Shown: positions 37,101 through 45,060 of the stretch, in pieces
Layout: the number at the start of each line of letters is the position of its first letter
How positions within the stretch are numbered: position 1 is the stretch's first letter
NCBI RefSeq assembly: GCF_932276165.1
Contig: NC_063995.1
Span: forward strand, 2,294,001 to 2,358,000
Origin: Plutella xylostella
Taxonomy: Eukaryota > Arthropoda > Insecta > Lepidoptera > Plutellidae
Direction of reading: 5' to 3'
DNA length: 64,000 bases
Translations under genes and position numbers: made by a program
Notes under the pieces: model-generated
The model's database searches: none
Seen by the model: only the letters and a program-made list of their open reading frames with translations
What the model was told of the DNA's origin: nothing

Positions 37101-40100
37101 CTATGTAGGGAGACGCTCCGTCAAAGTTAAAGCCAAACGAATATTATTACTTTGTATAAACCTAATAAACCTATGCCATAGCATTATTAGGCTATTCAAG
37201 ATTTGGCCATACCATTATTAGGCTAAACAATGTTATGCGAAATAACTTTTTACTAAACGAGATTTATGCCATACGATTTTCGGCGTAACGAGACTTTGAC
37301 CAAACGTTACTATGCAATACGAGATTAGGCAAATAAATCTTATGCCAAAAAAGGTAGAACCCTTCAACTCAGTTAACCAATGCCTGCCCAATAGCCAATA
37401 GATGTAGTACCACCTTCAATTACAAAGAGCTCTAATTGTTTTGTTATGTTGCCCCATTTAACATTAGGCTTAATTAAACCTAAGGGACGTACTCTGCTAC
37501 CATCATAGAATTTTAAAACTAAATTATAGCTTTCCAACTGCCTATTACTAAACAAGGAATCATATGTTTCCTTACTGATACAACTTATGGCCGATCCTGT
37601 ATCTAATTCCATACGTAATCTATGGCCATCTACATTTATGGGTAAACTCACCGGCTTGTAGCCACTCAAGCAGAGTTGGTTTAACTCCTCTTCACATTCC
37701 GCTGAGTCATCCTCTTCCTGGGCGGGTACTCCTTCATCTAGATGATGCAGAGATTTGCTCTGTTTGTATCCTCTGTTTCCCGCCCATCTGTGTCCGGCGC
37801 GCTCCGCCCACGCGGGGCATACACGCCGTAGGTGGCCTTCTTTACCGCATTTACTGCAGATTGCCCTTCTGAATCGACAGTCTTTTATCCCGTGGCTGCG
37901 TGCGCCGCACGCCTCACACTGAGCTGATTGATCAGCACTTCGAGCCGTGTCCGGCGAAGCCCATCTCCGCGCCCCACTAGGCCCGCGGCCGTAGGAGCCC
38001 TGCGCCGCCGAGCCGGATGGCCCGCGCGCCCGCGATGACGTCAGCGCATGTACCGCGCTGTTGCTATGGGCTGAGGCGCCGCCGCCCCCTGCACCCATGA
38101 CCTCCACCGACGCCGCATCGCGCTCCGCCGCCTCCAGTGAACACGCAATCTTAACAGCTTGGCTGAAACTCAGACTGTCCTCCGCAAAAAGTCGTTGTCT
38201 AATTACGTCACTTTTTAAACCACATACTAACTGGTCCCGTAAATTGTCCTCTAAGTTAGCACCGAAATCACACTCACTTGATAACTTTTTAAGCTCCGTG
38301 TAATAATCTTTAACACTTTCGCCGCACGATTGCCTCCTTTGTCTGAACCGGTAACGCTCCGCCATTATGGAAACCTTTGGTTGCAGGTGATCTTTCAACG
38401 TGGAAACAATTACATTGTATTTTGTTGATGATGGCTTCCCTGGGCTTAATAAATCGCTCAATAGCGCGTACGCCGTATCACCAATGACCGTGATAAGCAT
38501 AGGCACTCGATCCTTTTCTTCAATTTTGTTGATTTGGAAATACATTTCCAATCGCTCCACGTACCTCGCCCAGTTGCCACTCGCGACATGAAACTCGCCG
38601 ATTCTCCCCACCGACATTGTTGTGATTCGATGCCCAGCTGATTCGTAAATAATTCTAATTACTTATACTGAAATGCTTCCGCGATATCGTTGAAAATCCT
38701 CGTTAGCCAATGAAGTAAATTAAACAACGTCTTATGTACATTACGGTTTATTCCAGAATGAATCATATATGGCCCCTACCCACACAAGCTCCTTTATTTC
38801 TAATCTATATCTACCTACATTACATACACTACACTAGCGGCTTGCACAGCGAAACGAGGGCGCAGCGAAAACCACCGCCATCCGCTATTATGATAAGGCC
38901 TTTAGTCGCTGACTGCCCAGGAAGAGCCGCTGGTTCCTCTGGTGAACTGCGTGTATCATCATCACACCCCATCACGTCCCCACTGCTGGGGCCCGGTTCT
39001 CCTTCCAATGAAGGAAGGGTTTTAGACCTATACTTGATGAAAATCATCTTCTATTTTCTTACAGCCGTTCAAGTCGCAGCTGACGCTGTCGGCGCACGTG
39101 AACAACATCCACGAGGGCAAGAAGAAGGTGGAGCCGGAGGGGGAGCACCTGTGCGACATGTGCGGGAAGTACTACAAGGTGAGGGGGGAGGGGAGGGGAG
39201 AGAGAGAGAGGGGGGGGCATCTTTGACTATGAATGAATGAAGGAGAATCGAAACGCTGTGCTTCTTATGAAGCGGACGCTAGACGATTTAAGTAAGCTCT
39301 TTATCAATTTCTTCAAGCCCGTTGTAAGTTCTATCAACACAGGGGTAAGCGTAAGTGGGACGAATGTGAGCAGTTAAAGAAACAATATGATGGCGGCCGT
39401 TTCGTATGGGAGTTGCTTTACAACTAAACCACGGGTGGTTGACATATCTCTGGGGAGTTGAAAGGAGTAAAATATCAAAATGGCGGACGCACTCATGCTA
39501 CCTCACTCTAGTTATAGGTCTCTATATGCTTTGTTCCTACTGCCGCTTATAAAAAGGCAGCCATTTCATATAATAGGCTGACTCTCGGCGCACGTGAACA
39601 ACATCCACGAGGGCAAGAAGAAGGTGGAGCCGGAGGGCGAGCACCTGTGCGACATGTGCGGGAAGTACTACAAGGTGAGGGGGGAGGGAAGGGATAGAGG
39701 GAGGCAGGGTAGTGTCGACTCTTGGAATGAAAGCAGAGAGTCGGAAGTTGTACGTTTTTGGGGAAGGGAGACAAGGAAATTGCAGTGTTGACTTTTTAAC
39801 TGACTTATCAAGCCGGTAATCGATTTGTACAAAGATTTGAAAAGCGTAAGCGGGGAGAACGTACGCAGATTAATTAAGATTATGAATATAGTGGAATAGA
39901 TAAATGGGAGTAGGAAGGATTAAAATTATCAAACGGTGGATGCAATCCTACTATCTCACTCTCGTTGTAAGAAATGACTCCTTTCCTAGTACCGCTTTTG
40001 AAAAGGCCGCCATTTCAAATTGTTTCACAAAAAAAACAAAAAACAAATTGTGTTTGTTTTTTTCTTCGTCTTTTGTTGTTGCTAAAAAACTATGTATTTT

Positions 40101-40381
40101 AATTCAATCTTTTTTTATCATCACAAAACTCCAAGAAACACATTTTTATAAAGTTACAACCCATTAACATTCAAACTATCCGCCCACAGACGGTACGCAA
40201 GCTCAAGGACCACGTTTCCCAAGCGCACGCGCAGCGCACCAAGTCGTTCAAGTGCCGCCTCTGCCCCGCCGTGTTCATCTGGCAGACCTCCATCTACAAA
40301 CACATGCGGAATACCCACGGGAACGGGAACGCCAAGGGAAAGGGGCCTAAGAGGGGCAGGGAGATGATGAATGTCGTGTGA
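25177..40381 (+). CDS. ZAD-domain C2H2 zinc-finger protein, 13 exons
   Basis: Exons read from GT/AG sites and phase: 25177-25308, 26131-26250, 26522-26735, 27059-27403, 27753-27919, 28955-29166, 30901-31020, 31597-31701, 32094-32196, 32606-32721, 33096-33207, 39065-39178, 40190-40381. They total 2052 nt, giving 683 aa and a TGA stop. Exons 1-2 encode an N-terminal ZAD, with paired cysteines CVGC and CWEC; this insect domain coordinates zinc and dimerises. Exon 4 is an acidic then Lys/Ser-rich linker with repeated KSSKDKER units, a likely nuclear-localisation region. Exons 5-13 carry about 12 C2H2 or C2HC fingers, for example CGSC...H4H, CRRC...H3H and CPVCGKLF...HLRLH. Several fingers span introns. 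The family consists of nuclear DNA-binding regulators, greatly expanded in insects; the target cannot be told from sequence. Exons 5, 6 and 12 have local duplicates, and intron 11 (5.86 kb) holds an antisense Gypsy element. The start is the first ATG before the ZAD. I do not recognise a specific ortholog. Confidence -1.
25862..26032. mobile_element. MITE with 34-bp inverted repeats in zinc-finger intron 1
   Basis: The ends starting GACCCCTTAGCATGAATTTT (25862) and their reverse complement (ending 26032) match over about 34 bp. A second inner palindrome (TTCATCGAGTAATTT) lies between them. No coding capacity is seen. The 171-bp length and structure fit a miniature inverted-repeat element. I could not assign a superfamily. 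Confidence -1.
27617..27715. mobile_element. Short TIR element in zinc-finger intron 4
   Basis: Inverted ends CACGGGTTCGTTAT...GTCGATAA and their reverse complement bracket about 99 bp, 38 bp upstream of exon 5. Part of the interior (AAACTCGTT..CCACCAATC) resembles bases 12870-12900, so this is a dispersed family. It is non-coding. Confidence -1.
28258..28409 (+). other. Duplicate of zinc-finger exon 5 (possible alternative exon)
   Basis: This is a second copy of exon 5 (27753-27919) with the same donor (GGGAG then GTGAG). The coding part differs at 12 positions in about 147, and 9 of these are synonymous; the other three are E to D, H to R and F to L. The frame is open and both C2H2 residue pairs are kept. 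The AG at 28256-28257 would give a phase-1 entry, matching the exon 4 donor. Both copies end in phase 0, so this copy could replace exon 5 but could not follow it in series. The acceptor has no pyrimidine tract, so use is uncertain. The flanking intron is duplicated as well (compare 28010-28257 with 28665-28905). Confidence -1.
28425..28625 (+). mobile_element. Lepidopteran interspersed repeat (SINE-like), zinc-finger intron
   Basis: The block runs from TAATATTATAAAGG through CACGTCAAAACGGCTGAAC and GAAATTTGGTATGGAG to a GAAGCTCGCGGGAACAGCTA tail. The same series is found at 51815-52035 (+), partly at 350-450 (+) and, as a related family, at 15630-15820. This layout is extremely common in Lepidoptera. 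It is non-coding, and the exact repeat name is uncertain. Confidence -1.
29243..30690 (+). repeat. Tandem array of eight extra partial copies of zinc-finger exon 6
   Basis: After exon 6 (28955-29166), its 3' half recurs at about 29243-29369, 29535-29654, 29710-29838, 29894-30012, 30095-30207, 30270-30392, 30468-30577 and 30600-30690. This half holds the CRRCPF...HVRQH finger plus the CNVCGDEF half-finger and the splice donor. Spacing is mostly 170-290 bp. Most copies keep a usable donor (GTGAGT or GTAAGT), and several keep an open frame across the finger. Copies 6 and 9 are clearly degenerate, and copy 9 has lost the donor. None has the first half of exon 6 or a convincing 3' acceptor, so I left them out of the gene model. 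This may be an expanding non-functional array, alternative cassettes, or partly an assembly artefact. Confidence -1.
33509..33631 (-). repeat. 3' LTR of the Mag-like Gypsy element
   Basis: This 123-bp repeat is identical to 38711-38833. In minus orientation it begins TGTAGTGTATG and ends TTACTTCA. It is very short for an LTR, but the terminal TG/CA and the flanking CTAGC duplication support the boundaries. Confidence -1.
33763..36591 (-). CDS. Gypsy pol: reverse transcriptase, RNase H, integrase (5' end cut by insertion)
   Basis: The frame stays open from the insertion junction to a stop at 33763, about 942 residues. RT motifs run from the QRTL block region; the catalytic FIDD is at about residues 208-211. 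RNase H follows with LTCDASG (Asp about 357) and later RTDHKP. The integrase has an HHCC zinc motif (HEPH...CRAC, about 575-608) and a DDE triad at about D639, D693 and E729 (DYMGP, SDNGP, ENAVK). Its role is copying element RNA to DNA and inserting it. There is no credible start codon, because the normal product is a gag-pol fusion and the upstream part now lies across the 36592-37362 insert. Confidence -1.
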   Translation of the reverse strand, partial: ELKVPLLTSTDMVEQCNQLADGKELNMLLSRHKELFSGGLGRFTGGKVRLRVREDAVPVFCRARPLPFALKERVDAELDAMLRDGVIEPVDCSDWATPLVPVSKADGGLRICADYKITLNPALLVDRYPLPRFDDLLMTLNKSVIFSKCDLSQAYNQLELDESAKYTVVNTHRGLYRYKRLVYGLSSSSGIFQRTLSNLLKGIPFTGVFIDDVIVGGRNIEEHLKSLEEVLRRLSENGLKLKKNKCEFMVDEVKYLGYIISKDGIKTDPEKVKAMVEMAPPENVAELRSFLGLVNFYGKFIKNMSQILAPLYELLKKDVSWVWSTRCKEAFDTIKRVLASSEVLAHYDEDKPLILTCDASGQGVGGVLTQPGARGERPVAYMSRTLSDAEKNYAQIQREALAIIVSLKKFHQYLYGRKFLLRTDHKPLVSIFGSKSGVPPMAASRLQRWAVILSAYSYDIEYVTTKENIADGFSRLPLKVKEYPNNQIPEQTYLHQVQDALLLDASLIKRETARDPILSRVVSFINDGWPQEIEIQSVKPYFNRRNELYVEMGCIMWGHRVVVPESCKKKVLAELHEPHMGIVKTKSIARSYVWWPGVDEGVEATCRACAVCAAESDAPRAHQPSPWPWHGRPWTRLHVDYMGPIFNQLYLVVVDATSKWMEIFAVPSTGATHAIEKLSQLFAQFGLCKQIISDNGPPFSSTEFELFTRSNGIDHIFSAPYHPASNGAAENAVKTLKKVIKKAKLENSNVSMALQKFLLHYRNTEHCTTGDSPARILMGRSLRTRLDVIKPDREKKVLRAQRSQVEGAGGSVRELKAGDTVWCRQYQPGKKWVAGEVSERLGTTDYTVRREDGSETHRHIDQLRQRSSLSVAPPPCDPVRRRDSGPRVSGACDYSPSLSDSIDNTDHTVTKSPTPSTTVNLPQSPPTAKPIRSTRNQNPVYK
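36592..37362. mobile_element. 771-bp TIR element with phased repeat arrays, nested in Gypsy
   Basis: The termini are GGGTTC...GAACCC, with an exact 8-bp TSD TTCAACTC at 36584-36591 and 37363-37370, where the Gypsy sequence is interrupted. The left arm (about 36605-36810) repeats degenerate motifs such as TCGCATAA, TGGTCTAA, TGGCATAA and CGTCTAAA every 16-18 bp. The right arm (about 37170-37355) carries about the same number in inverted orientation. The centre has a GCGAGGAGGAGCG block and a GGAGCG-rich run (37030-37060). There is no convincing ORF. The 8-bp TSD would suit hAT or P-type transposases, but the ends and the TSD bases do not match the usual hAT pattern. I cannot name the superfamily. 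Confidence -1.
37373..38617 (-). pseudogene. Gypsy gag-protease, interrupted
   Basis: The frame is 414 residues from ATG at 38617. The N-terminal Mag-type capsid region contains WARYVERLEMYF. Two zinc knuckles follow (CEACGARSHGIKDC and CSKCGKEGHLRRVC), then an aspartic protease with the DTG triad (LDTGSAISCIS). The frame stops just after the protease. Residues expected to continue toward RT are found in another frame, so a small indel lies immediately before the 771-bp insertion. It would have assembled the particle and processed gag-pol. Confidence -1.
38711..38833 (-). repeat. 5' LTR of the Mag-like Gypsy element
   Basis: This copy is identical to the 33509-33631 LTR. The internal region begins, in minus orientation, TTGGCTAACGAGG at 38710, where the primer-binding site is expected. 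I cannot match it confidently to a tRNA. Confidence -1.
39588..39674 (+). pseudogene. Decayed duplicate of zinc-finger exon 12
   Basis: The sequence repeats exon 12 (39065-39178) from its LTLSAHVNN region to the YYK-GTGAGG donor. The 5' part and acceptor are missing, and a 2-base loss near its start breaks the frame relative to exon 12. The surrounding intron is duplicated too: a 'TTATCAA..CAAGCC' block and a 'TATAAAAAGGCAGCCATTTCA' -like block recur about 450-500 bp apart. It is a failed tandem exon duplication. The exon 12 model is preferred because only it has a pyrimidine tract and an in-phase acceptor. Confidence -1.
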
Positions 40382-41289
40382 GTGTGTAAATGAATTGTGG
40401 AAAATGTGGGAAAGAGTGAATTAATGGTGGAATTGACGAAAGAAATGTGGAAAGAGTGAAGGAATTGTAGTTTTTATGAGGGAATGTGGAAAGAGTGAAT
40501 GAATTATTTTAATTGCAATGAGAAGTTATACTATACACCAAATTGTATGATGAAATGTAGATTTATGTGTGCTAATCTGGCAGATTTACAAAATATTGAA
40601 AGCACACAATAGTGATGGGATGGCAATCTTAAAAGCTCTAAGAGAAACATAGATCTAATGAATTTTATGTAACAATTAAAGTATTAATAATTAATAATCA
40701 TGAATGACATATGAAGAGAATGAAGATTATTGTAATAGTGAATGAAGTGAAAGGAATGAAGGAATTAGCTGTAATCACAATGCACTGGTAGAATTTCCTG
40801 AGAATTTAAGAAGATATTTGTGACCACCGCAGGTTACAATACTGAATATTCATTGTTGTAATTATACAAAATCTATCGGATACTAAATCTAGGTTGAATA
40901 TTGATAACTTTGAGGAACTCTAGTAGGTATAATTTAGGAATACCTTCCATTGTACATATTTACTAGTCGCTATTAACTTATCGTTAGCATAGTAAATTCT
41001 AGGGTTATAAAAAATTTACTTACAAATTATTTGTGTGCAATTTTGAATATAAGATACCGCCTCTTTTTATGTGTATAATATATGATCGTGTTGTATTTTA
41101 CAATGTATTGTAGTATTAATTTAAGTATTTTAATAGAAATCAGAATATTATTTATAAAAGAAAAAGAATACTCATGGAAATCTCTAACAAATAGTCACAA
41201 CAACCTAACAAGTTACAACCCTTTAAGATTTTGATATAGGCTGTGCCTGAAATAAATTATTATTCATTAGATGCTGGCGTGTATGTATG
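40382..41289. other. Zinc-finger 3' UTR and intergenic DNA
   Basis: AT-rich sequence follows the stop at 40381. GTGGAAAGAGTGAA-like phrases recur at 40420-40500. Possible poly(A) signals occur around 40670-41260 (AATAAA at 41250), but the true 3' end cannot be fixed. I see no further gene. Confidence -1.
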
Positions 41290-41828
41290 TACAGTGCTCC
41301 AAAATTGATAAGGGGCCGTCCATTAATCACGTGAGGTCGTTTTTCTCATTTTTTGACCCTCCCCTCCCTGGTGATATTTGGTGAGGTTTGGGACCAACCC
41401 CCCCTCCCCCCCCCTGGATCACGTGTATTTTTTTGGAAGTCTATGTAAAGGCAATTTTTTACTAGAAAAAATATAGGTAATACTACAAATCGTTAAAATT
41501 TTTGCGCCGTCCAAAATATCGGTTCAGAAATACCTAATTTTTGACAAAAAATTTATACACGTGATGTCTAACGAGAACCCCCCTCGTGATGTTTCGTGAG
41601 GTTTTCAGTACCCCCCCCCCCCCTTTGAGCCTCACGTGATTAATGGACGGCCCCTAATGCGCATAGAAATCTTTGACAGATCGGTTGTTTTCGATTATGT
41701 GACACATGATATTGACTCCTATTTCTTTCGAACAAGGTGCAAAATGCAAGTGTTTTTTTAAGGCTCTTACGATTTAGTTATTCGGGTGTGAAGATCTGCA
41801 TGTGCATTATTAATTTTGGACAAGTGTA
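41290..41828. mobile_element. Tc1/mariner-like MITE interrupted by a Harbinger-like MITE
   Basis: The ends TACAGTGCTCCAAAATTGAT and (reverse complement) TACACTTGTCCAAAATTAAT form imperfect TIRs of about 30 bp. An uninterrupted relative lies at 23260-23449, which proves the interruption at 41312-41654. TACAGTG ends flanked by TA fit Tc1/mariner. There is no transposase. It is intergenic between the zinc-finger and Fcf2 genes. Confidence -1.
41312..41654. mobile_element. PIF/Harbinger-like MITE (343 bp)
   Basis: Perfect inverted ends of about 25 bp begin GGGGCCGTCCATTAATCACG. A 3-bp TSD TAA lies at 41309-41311 and 41655-41657. The empty site, GATAATGCGC, is preserved in the sister repeat at 23276-23285. 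TAA duplication and GGG-starting ends fit PIF/Harbinger. It has no coding capacity, and poly-C/G runs occur inside. Confidence -1.
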
Positions 41829-42020
41829 TATCAGTTTGCCCAAAGGTTGTTCCAGTATAGAACACCACTCAGAAGATTTAATGTCAAGTACAGTCAAATA
41901 AGTACCTAACTATAAGATAAGTAAGATTATATTAAATTAAACTGAAATTAACACTAAAAGCAGTATTTTATTTCGATCGCTCTAAAACAATAGTGTAGGT
42001 ATCAGCTATAGTATTTTTAT

Positions 42021-42112
42021 ACCCTGTTGCAAAAAGGGTATACTAAGCCGAAACCTATCTGTGCAGCATGATATATCTAAGCCCTTAGTATACCCTTTTT
42101 GCAACACCCTGT
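42021..42112. mobile_element. Small hairpin MITE (GTTGCAAAAAGGGTATACTAAG family)
   Basis: About 92 bp with a 23-bp inverted end TGTTGCAAAAAGGGTATACT..., flanked by TA. Relatives are at 4874-4949 and, as a right-end fragment, at about 12238-12275. It is non-coding. Confidence -1.
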
Positions 42113-42529
42113 ATAAGTGCTTATAATACAGACTTCTACAAATACTCCAGTTACTCCTGTGAAACCAGCTCTGTATGCAATAAGCATTCTGGGTAGTTGG
42201 AGAGAGGTCCACACTCTTATCCGCTCACGCGACCCAATGCATGGTGAATATCATCATCATCATCGATGCAAAATCATTTTCATGACTACCTATTTGTAGA
42301 TTCGTACTCATTCTCGCAACCGAGAGAAACCGTTCTTATTCTGAGAGTTGTTCTAAAGTGTGGATCTGATCTGAGTGACATTCCTATGGAAGACGTCAGT
42401 TTGACAAACGTGCTGACAGCTTTTTGACAGTTCTCTGTTTATCAAAAATACCACCACGTGAAATGTTGTTGAAACCTATGAAAACACGTTTAATTTAATA
42501 TTTAATGAAATATATTGATCGAACTTGAA

Positions 42530-44747
42530 ATGGATTTCATAATAGACACAGTAGGTGATGAGGATCTGCTTGGGAAAACGGAACTGCTTTCCGGGAGTGA
42601 TAAACCATACTTTGCAGGTTAGTTATATTTAATTTTGTGAATGATTCTTTAAATAATGCTTTATATCCTCATACGATACTTTTGAAGGTATCCCTCGACC
42701 ATAATTCTAATAATTTTATGAACCACGGACCATTTATTGAGTTAATTAATTCATACTATTCTGAAATTTACTTAGGTTATATTTGAGTAATGTTTATGTA
42801 ATGAAACCGTTATTGTAATTGCAGAAAAGGAAGATAGAGTAGATGCCATATTGCAATTATTTGACAAAAAGAAGGAGGAACTAGACCAAAACGCAAAATT
42901 AGAAGAAGAGGCTTTCAATAAGCTGAAGACTCTTAAAATAGATGGCCTATTTGATGATTTCTACCAAGAAATGAGGTGGACAGGCTCCTTTGTGATGAAA
43001 AAGAAGAAAAAAGATAGACTGTTTCATTTTGACCAGCTAGATACAGATACGGGAAAGTTAAAGTCTGGTCTTGGTAAAGTAGATGTGGAGAAAGAGATGC
43101 GGGGCTCTGTGCTGACTCCGGGTATTGAACAAGATCACAGCCTGCCTCGGTACGATATTGGAGCCAAAGAGTTAAAGGCTTTGAGAAAGGTAATTTTCCT
43201 TCTTGTTTGTTGGTAAATATGAAAATCTTTACAGTGTCTTTGATAACACTAATAATTTTGTTTTATCAATATTTATTAAGCTTAGGATCTTATTTCATCA
43301 TCACAACCCATTACGTCCCACGGGGCACGGGTCTCCTTCCAATGAAGAAAGAGTTTAGGCCTAGTCCACCACACTCACCACCAGGATCTTATTTGCTTAT
43401 AAATAATTAAGTACTCCTCATACTTCCATAATTATTATAATGCATTGAATAGAAGTTAGTGACACCTACATAAACAACAATTTTCCTTCAATTCACATTC
43501 CAGAATGTATGTACGAAAGAATATTTCAACTTTTGATACAATTGGCAGTAATCATGACATTAATACTAGGAACAAGCATAAGCTGGCTTTTCCAGCGATG
43601 CGTCTGGCGATAGTTAATAAATCGTTTTTAGGGTACTGTATTAGATTTTATAATAAGCTTCCAACAGAAGTTGCTCAAATGCCAGAGAATAAGTTTAAGT
43701 GTTACATTAAGGAGAAACTCAGTAAAAAAGCTTATTATAAAATTGATGATTACTTAGAGGACGTTAATTCATGGCTGTGATAAGTAGTTAGCTCTGCTCA
43801 TATTATTATAATAATTATTATTAAGCTTATATGTATTGTATACCAACTAGTTTTAAGTCTTTTTTTGAAAAGATGGCTCAGGAGTTTCTTGCCTCCGTTC
43901 TTCTCCTTAGACAGAAAGATCCCCCCCTTATCCGAACGGAGAGTAATTTGTAAAAATTTACGTTCATCAGAAAATTTTATATTTGTACGATGAATAAAAA
44001 TTTTTGACTTTGACTTTGACAGAAAGAGCGAGAGAAGACCAAGGGCCCGGCATGGTTCAACATGGCGGCACCAGAGGTCACTGAGGAGCTGAAGAACGAC
44101 CTGCAAGTGCTCAAGATGAGGTCCGCGATGGACCCTAAGCATTTCTACAAGAAGAATGACATGGAAGTCCTGCCTAAATATTTCCAGGTGGGATTAATTG
44201 CCTTTATGTTATAAAGTTCTCTTAATTTTAGTGTAGAAACCTCAAGACAAAGTAGACACTTTAAAGGTAGTTTAGAATAAAAGACAAAACGTTGCATGGA
44301 ACACATAAATAATATATGTATAAAGACTGTACCAATGAAAGCCAAATAAACAATGAAATAAACTGCTTATGGTTATATTAAACCGATTGCAAGTTGGCAA
44401 ACAAAATATGAAAAAAAAAAAAATAATAATAAAGACTGTACTTGATTTCTATGTATAATATTCAATCTTTTTTAAGTCCCTTTTCTCTTTTTCAGGTTGG
44501 TCGTATAATGGATAACCCACTAGACCATGTCAATGAAAGACTAACAAAGAAGCAAAGGAAGAGGACAATGGTTGATGAGTTACTGGCGGATGCAGAATTC
44601 CAGAAGTATAACAAAAAGAAATACAAGGAGATCATAGATGAAAAGAGACGGACAGAGTACAGGACTCACATGAGGGACAAGAGACAGAAAAGCAAAGCTG
44701 AATTGAAAAAGACTAAAATGCAAGCAAAGAAAAAAGCCGCTAGCTAG
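42530..44747 (+). CDS. DNTTIP2: Fcf2-domain pre-rRNA processing protein (TdIF2/DNTTIP2 homolog)
   Basis: Four exons, 42530-42617, 42825-43189, 44023-44187 and 44496-44747, sum to 870 nt (289 aa, stop TAG). The C-terminal half is a full Fcf2 domain split by intron 3: KGPAWFNM, then KMRSAMDPKHFYKKND, PKYFQVG, and KQRKRTMVDELLAD. The family is nucleolar and acts in early 18S rRNA maturation with the small-subunit processome; vertebrate members also bind terminal transferase. The N-terminus is acidic and helical, and the C-terminus is a Lys-rich tail fitting nucleolar retention. The protein is far shorter than vertebrate DNTTIP2 but in the range of compact Fcf2 proteins. The ATG at 42530 is chosen because it precedes an in-phase donor. 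It converges on the dehydrogenase gene, 313 bp from stop to stop. Intron 2 contains a LINE end that abuts the exon 3 acceptor. Confidence -1.
43288..43390 (+). repeat. Interspersed repeat fragment
   Basis: The text CATCATCACAACCCATTACG...CACGGGTCTCCTTCCAATGAAG matches the fragment at about 38957-39030 (CATCATCACACCCCATCACG...TTCTCCTTCCAATGAAGGAAG). It is a short dispersed repeat in Fcf2 intron 2. Confidence -1.
43500..44022 (+). mobile_element. Jockey/CR1-like LINE 3' fragment in Fcf2 intron 2
   Basis: Bases 43505-43780 encode a 91-residue stretch typical of the C-terminus of insect non-LTR reverse-transcriptase proteins (INTRNKHKLAFP, SFLGYCIRFYNKLP). It is followed by about 240 bp of 3' UTR and a TTTGACTTTGAC tail ending at about 44020. 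It is 5'-truncated. The tail runs directly into the AG of the exon 3 acceptor. Confidence -1.
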
Positions 44748-45060
44748 TGTCGAATAGGCTACATTAAGAAATTTCTGTTTAAGTATGTTAAAAGTAAATA
44801 AAACGAAACTAAGTTAACAATTCTTTATTTTATTCTCTTAAAAATAGTCAACAAAATGCTCGTAAAAATTGTAAAAAACTTTAAGTACGAAGTGGTCCTA
44901 TAAAAACACATTTGTCATTTATTTGTCACTGATTAGATTATAAATAATACCATCAATGACCATCAGAATCTAGTTATATTATCTTTATGATTTTATAATA
45001 ACCTGTGATTAGAAAATATCACTTAATTGGAAGACAAACGATTTTTTATTCTAATATTAT
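44748..45060. other. Convergent 3' ends of Fcf2 and dehydrogenase genes
   Basis: This is 313 bp of AT-rich DNA with candidate poly(A) signals for both genes (AATAAA at about 44797 on +). No other feature is seen. Confidence -1.

Larger units (their letters stand above)
33509..38833 (-). mobile_element. Ty3/Gypsy LTR retrotransposon, Mag-like, in zinc-finger intron 11
   Basis: The element is 5325 bp with identical 123-bp LTRs (33509-33631 and 38711-38833; TG...CA in minus orientation). A perfect 5-bp TSD CTAGC lies at 33504-33508 and 38834-38838. A purine tract (AAGTGGAGAGGAT in minus orientation) abuts the 3' LTR at about 33632-33644. Gag-protease and pol lie on the minus strand, opposite to the host gene. 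Gag and pol resemble the Mag lineage (K02A2.6-like proteins). The copy looks disabled: a 771-bp insert separates protease from RT, and a frameshift lies just before the insert. The identical LTRs suggest a recent arrival despite this damage. Confidence -1.
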
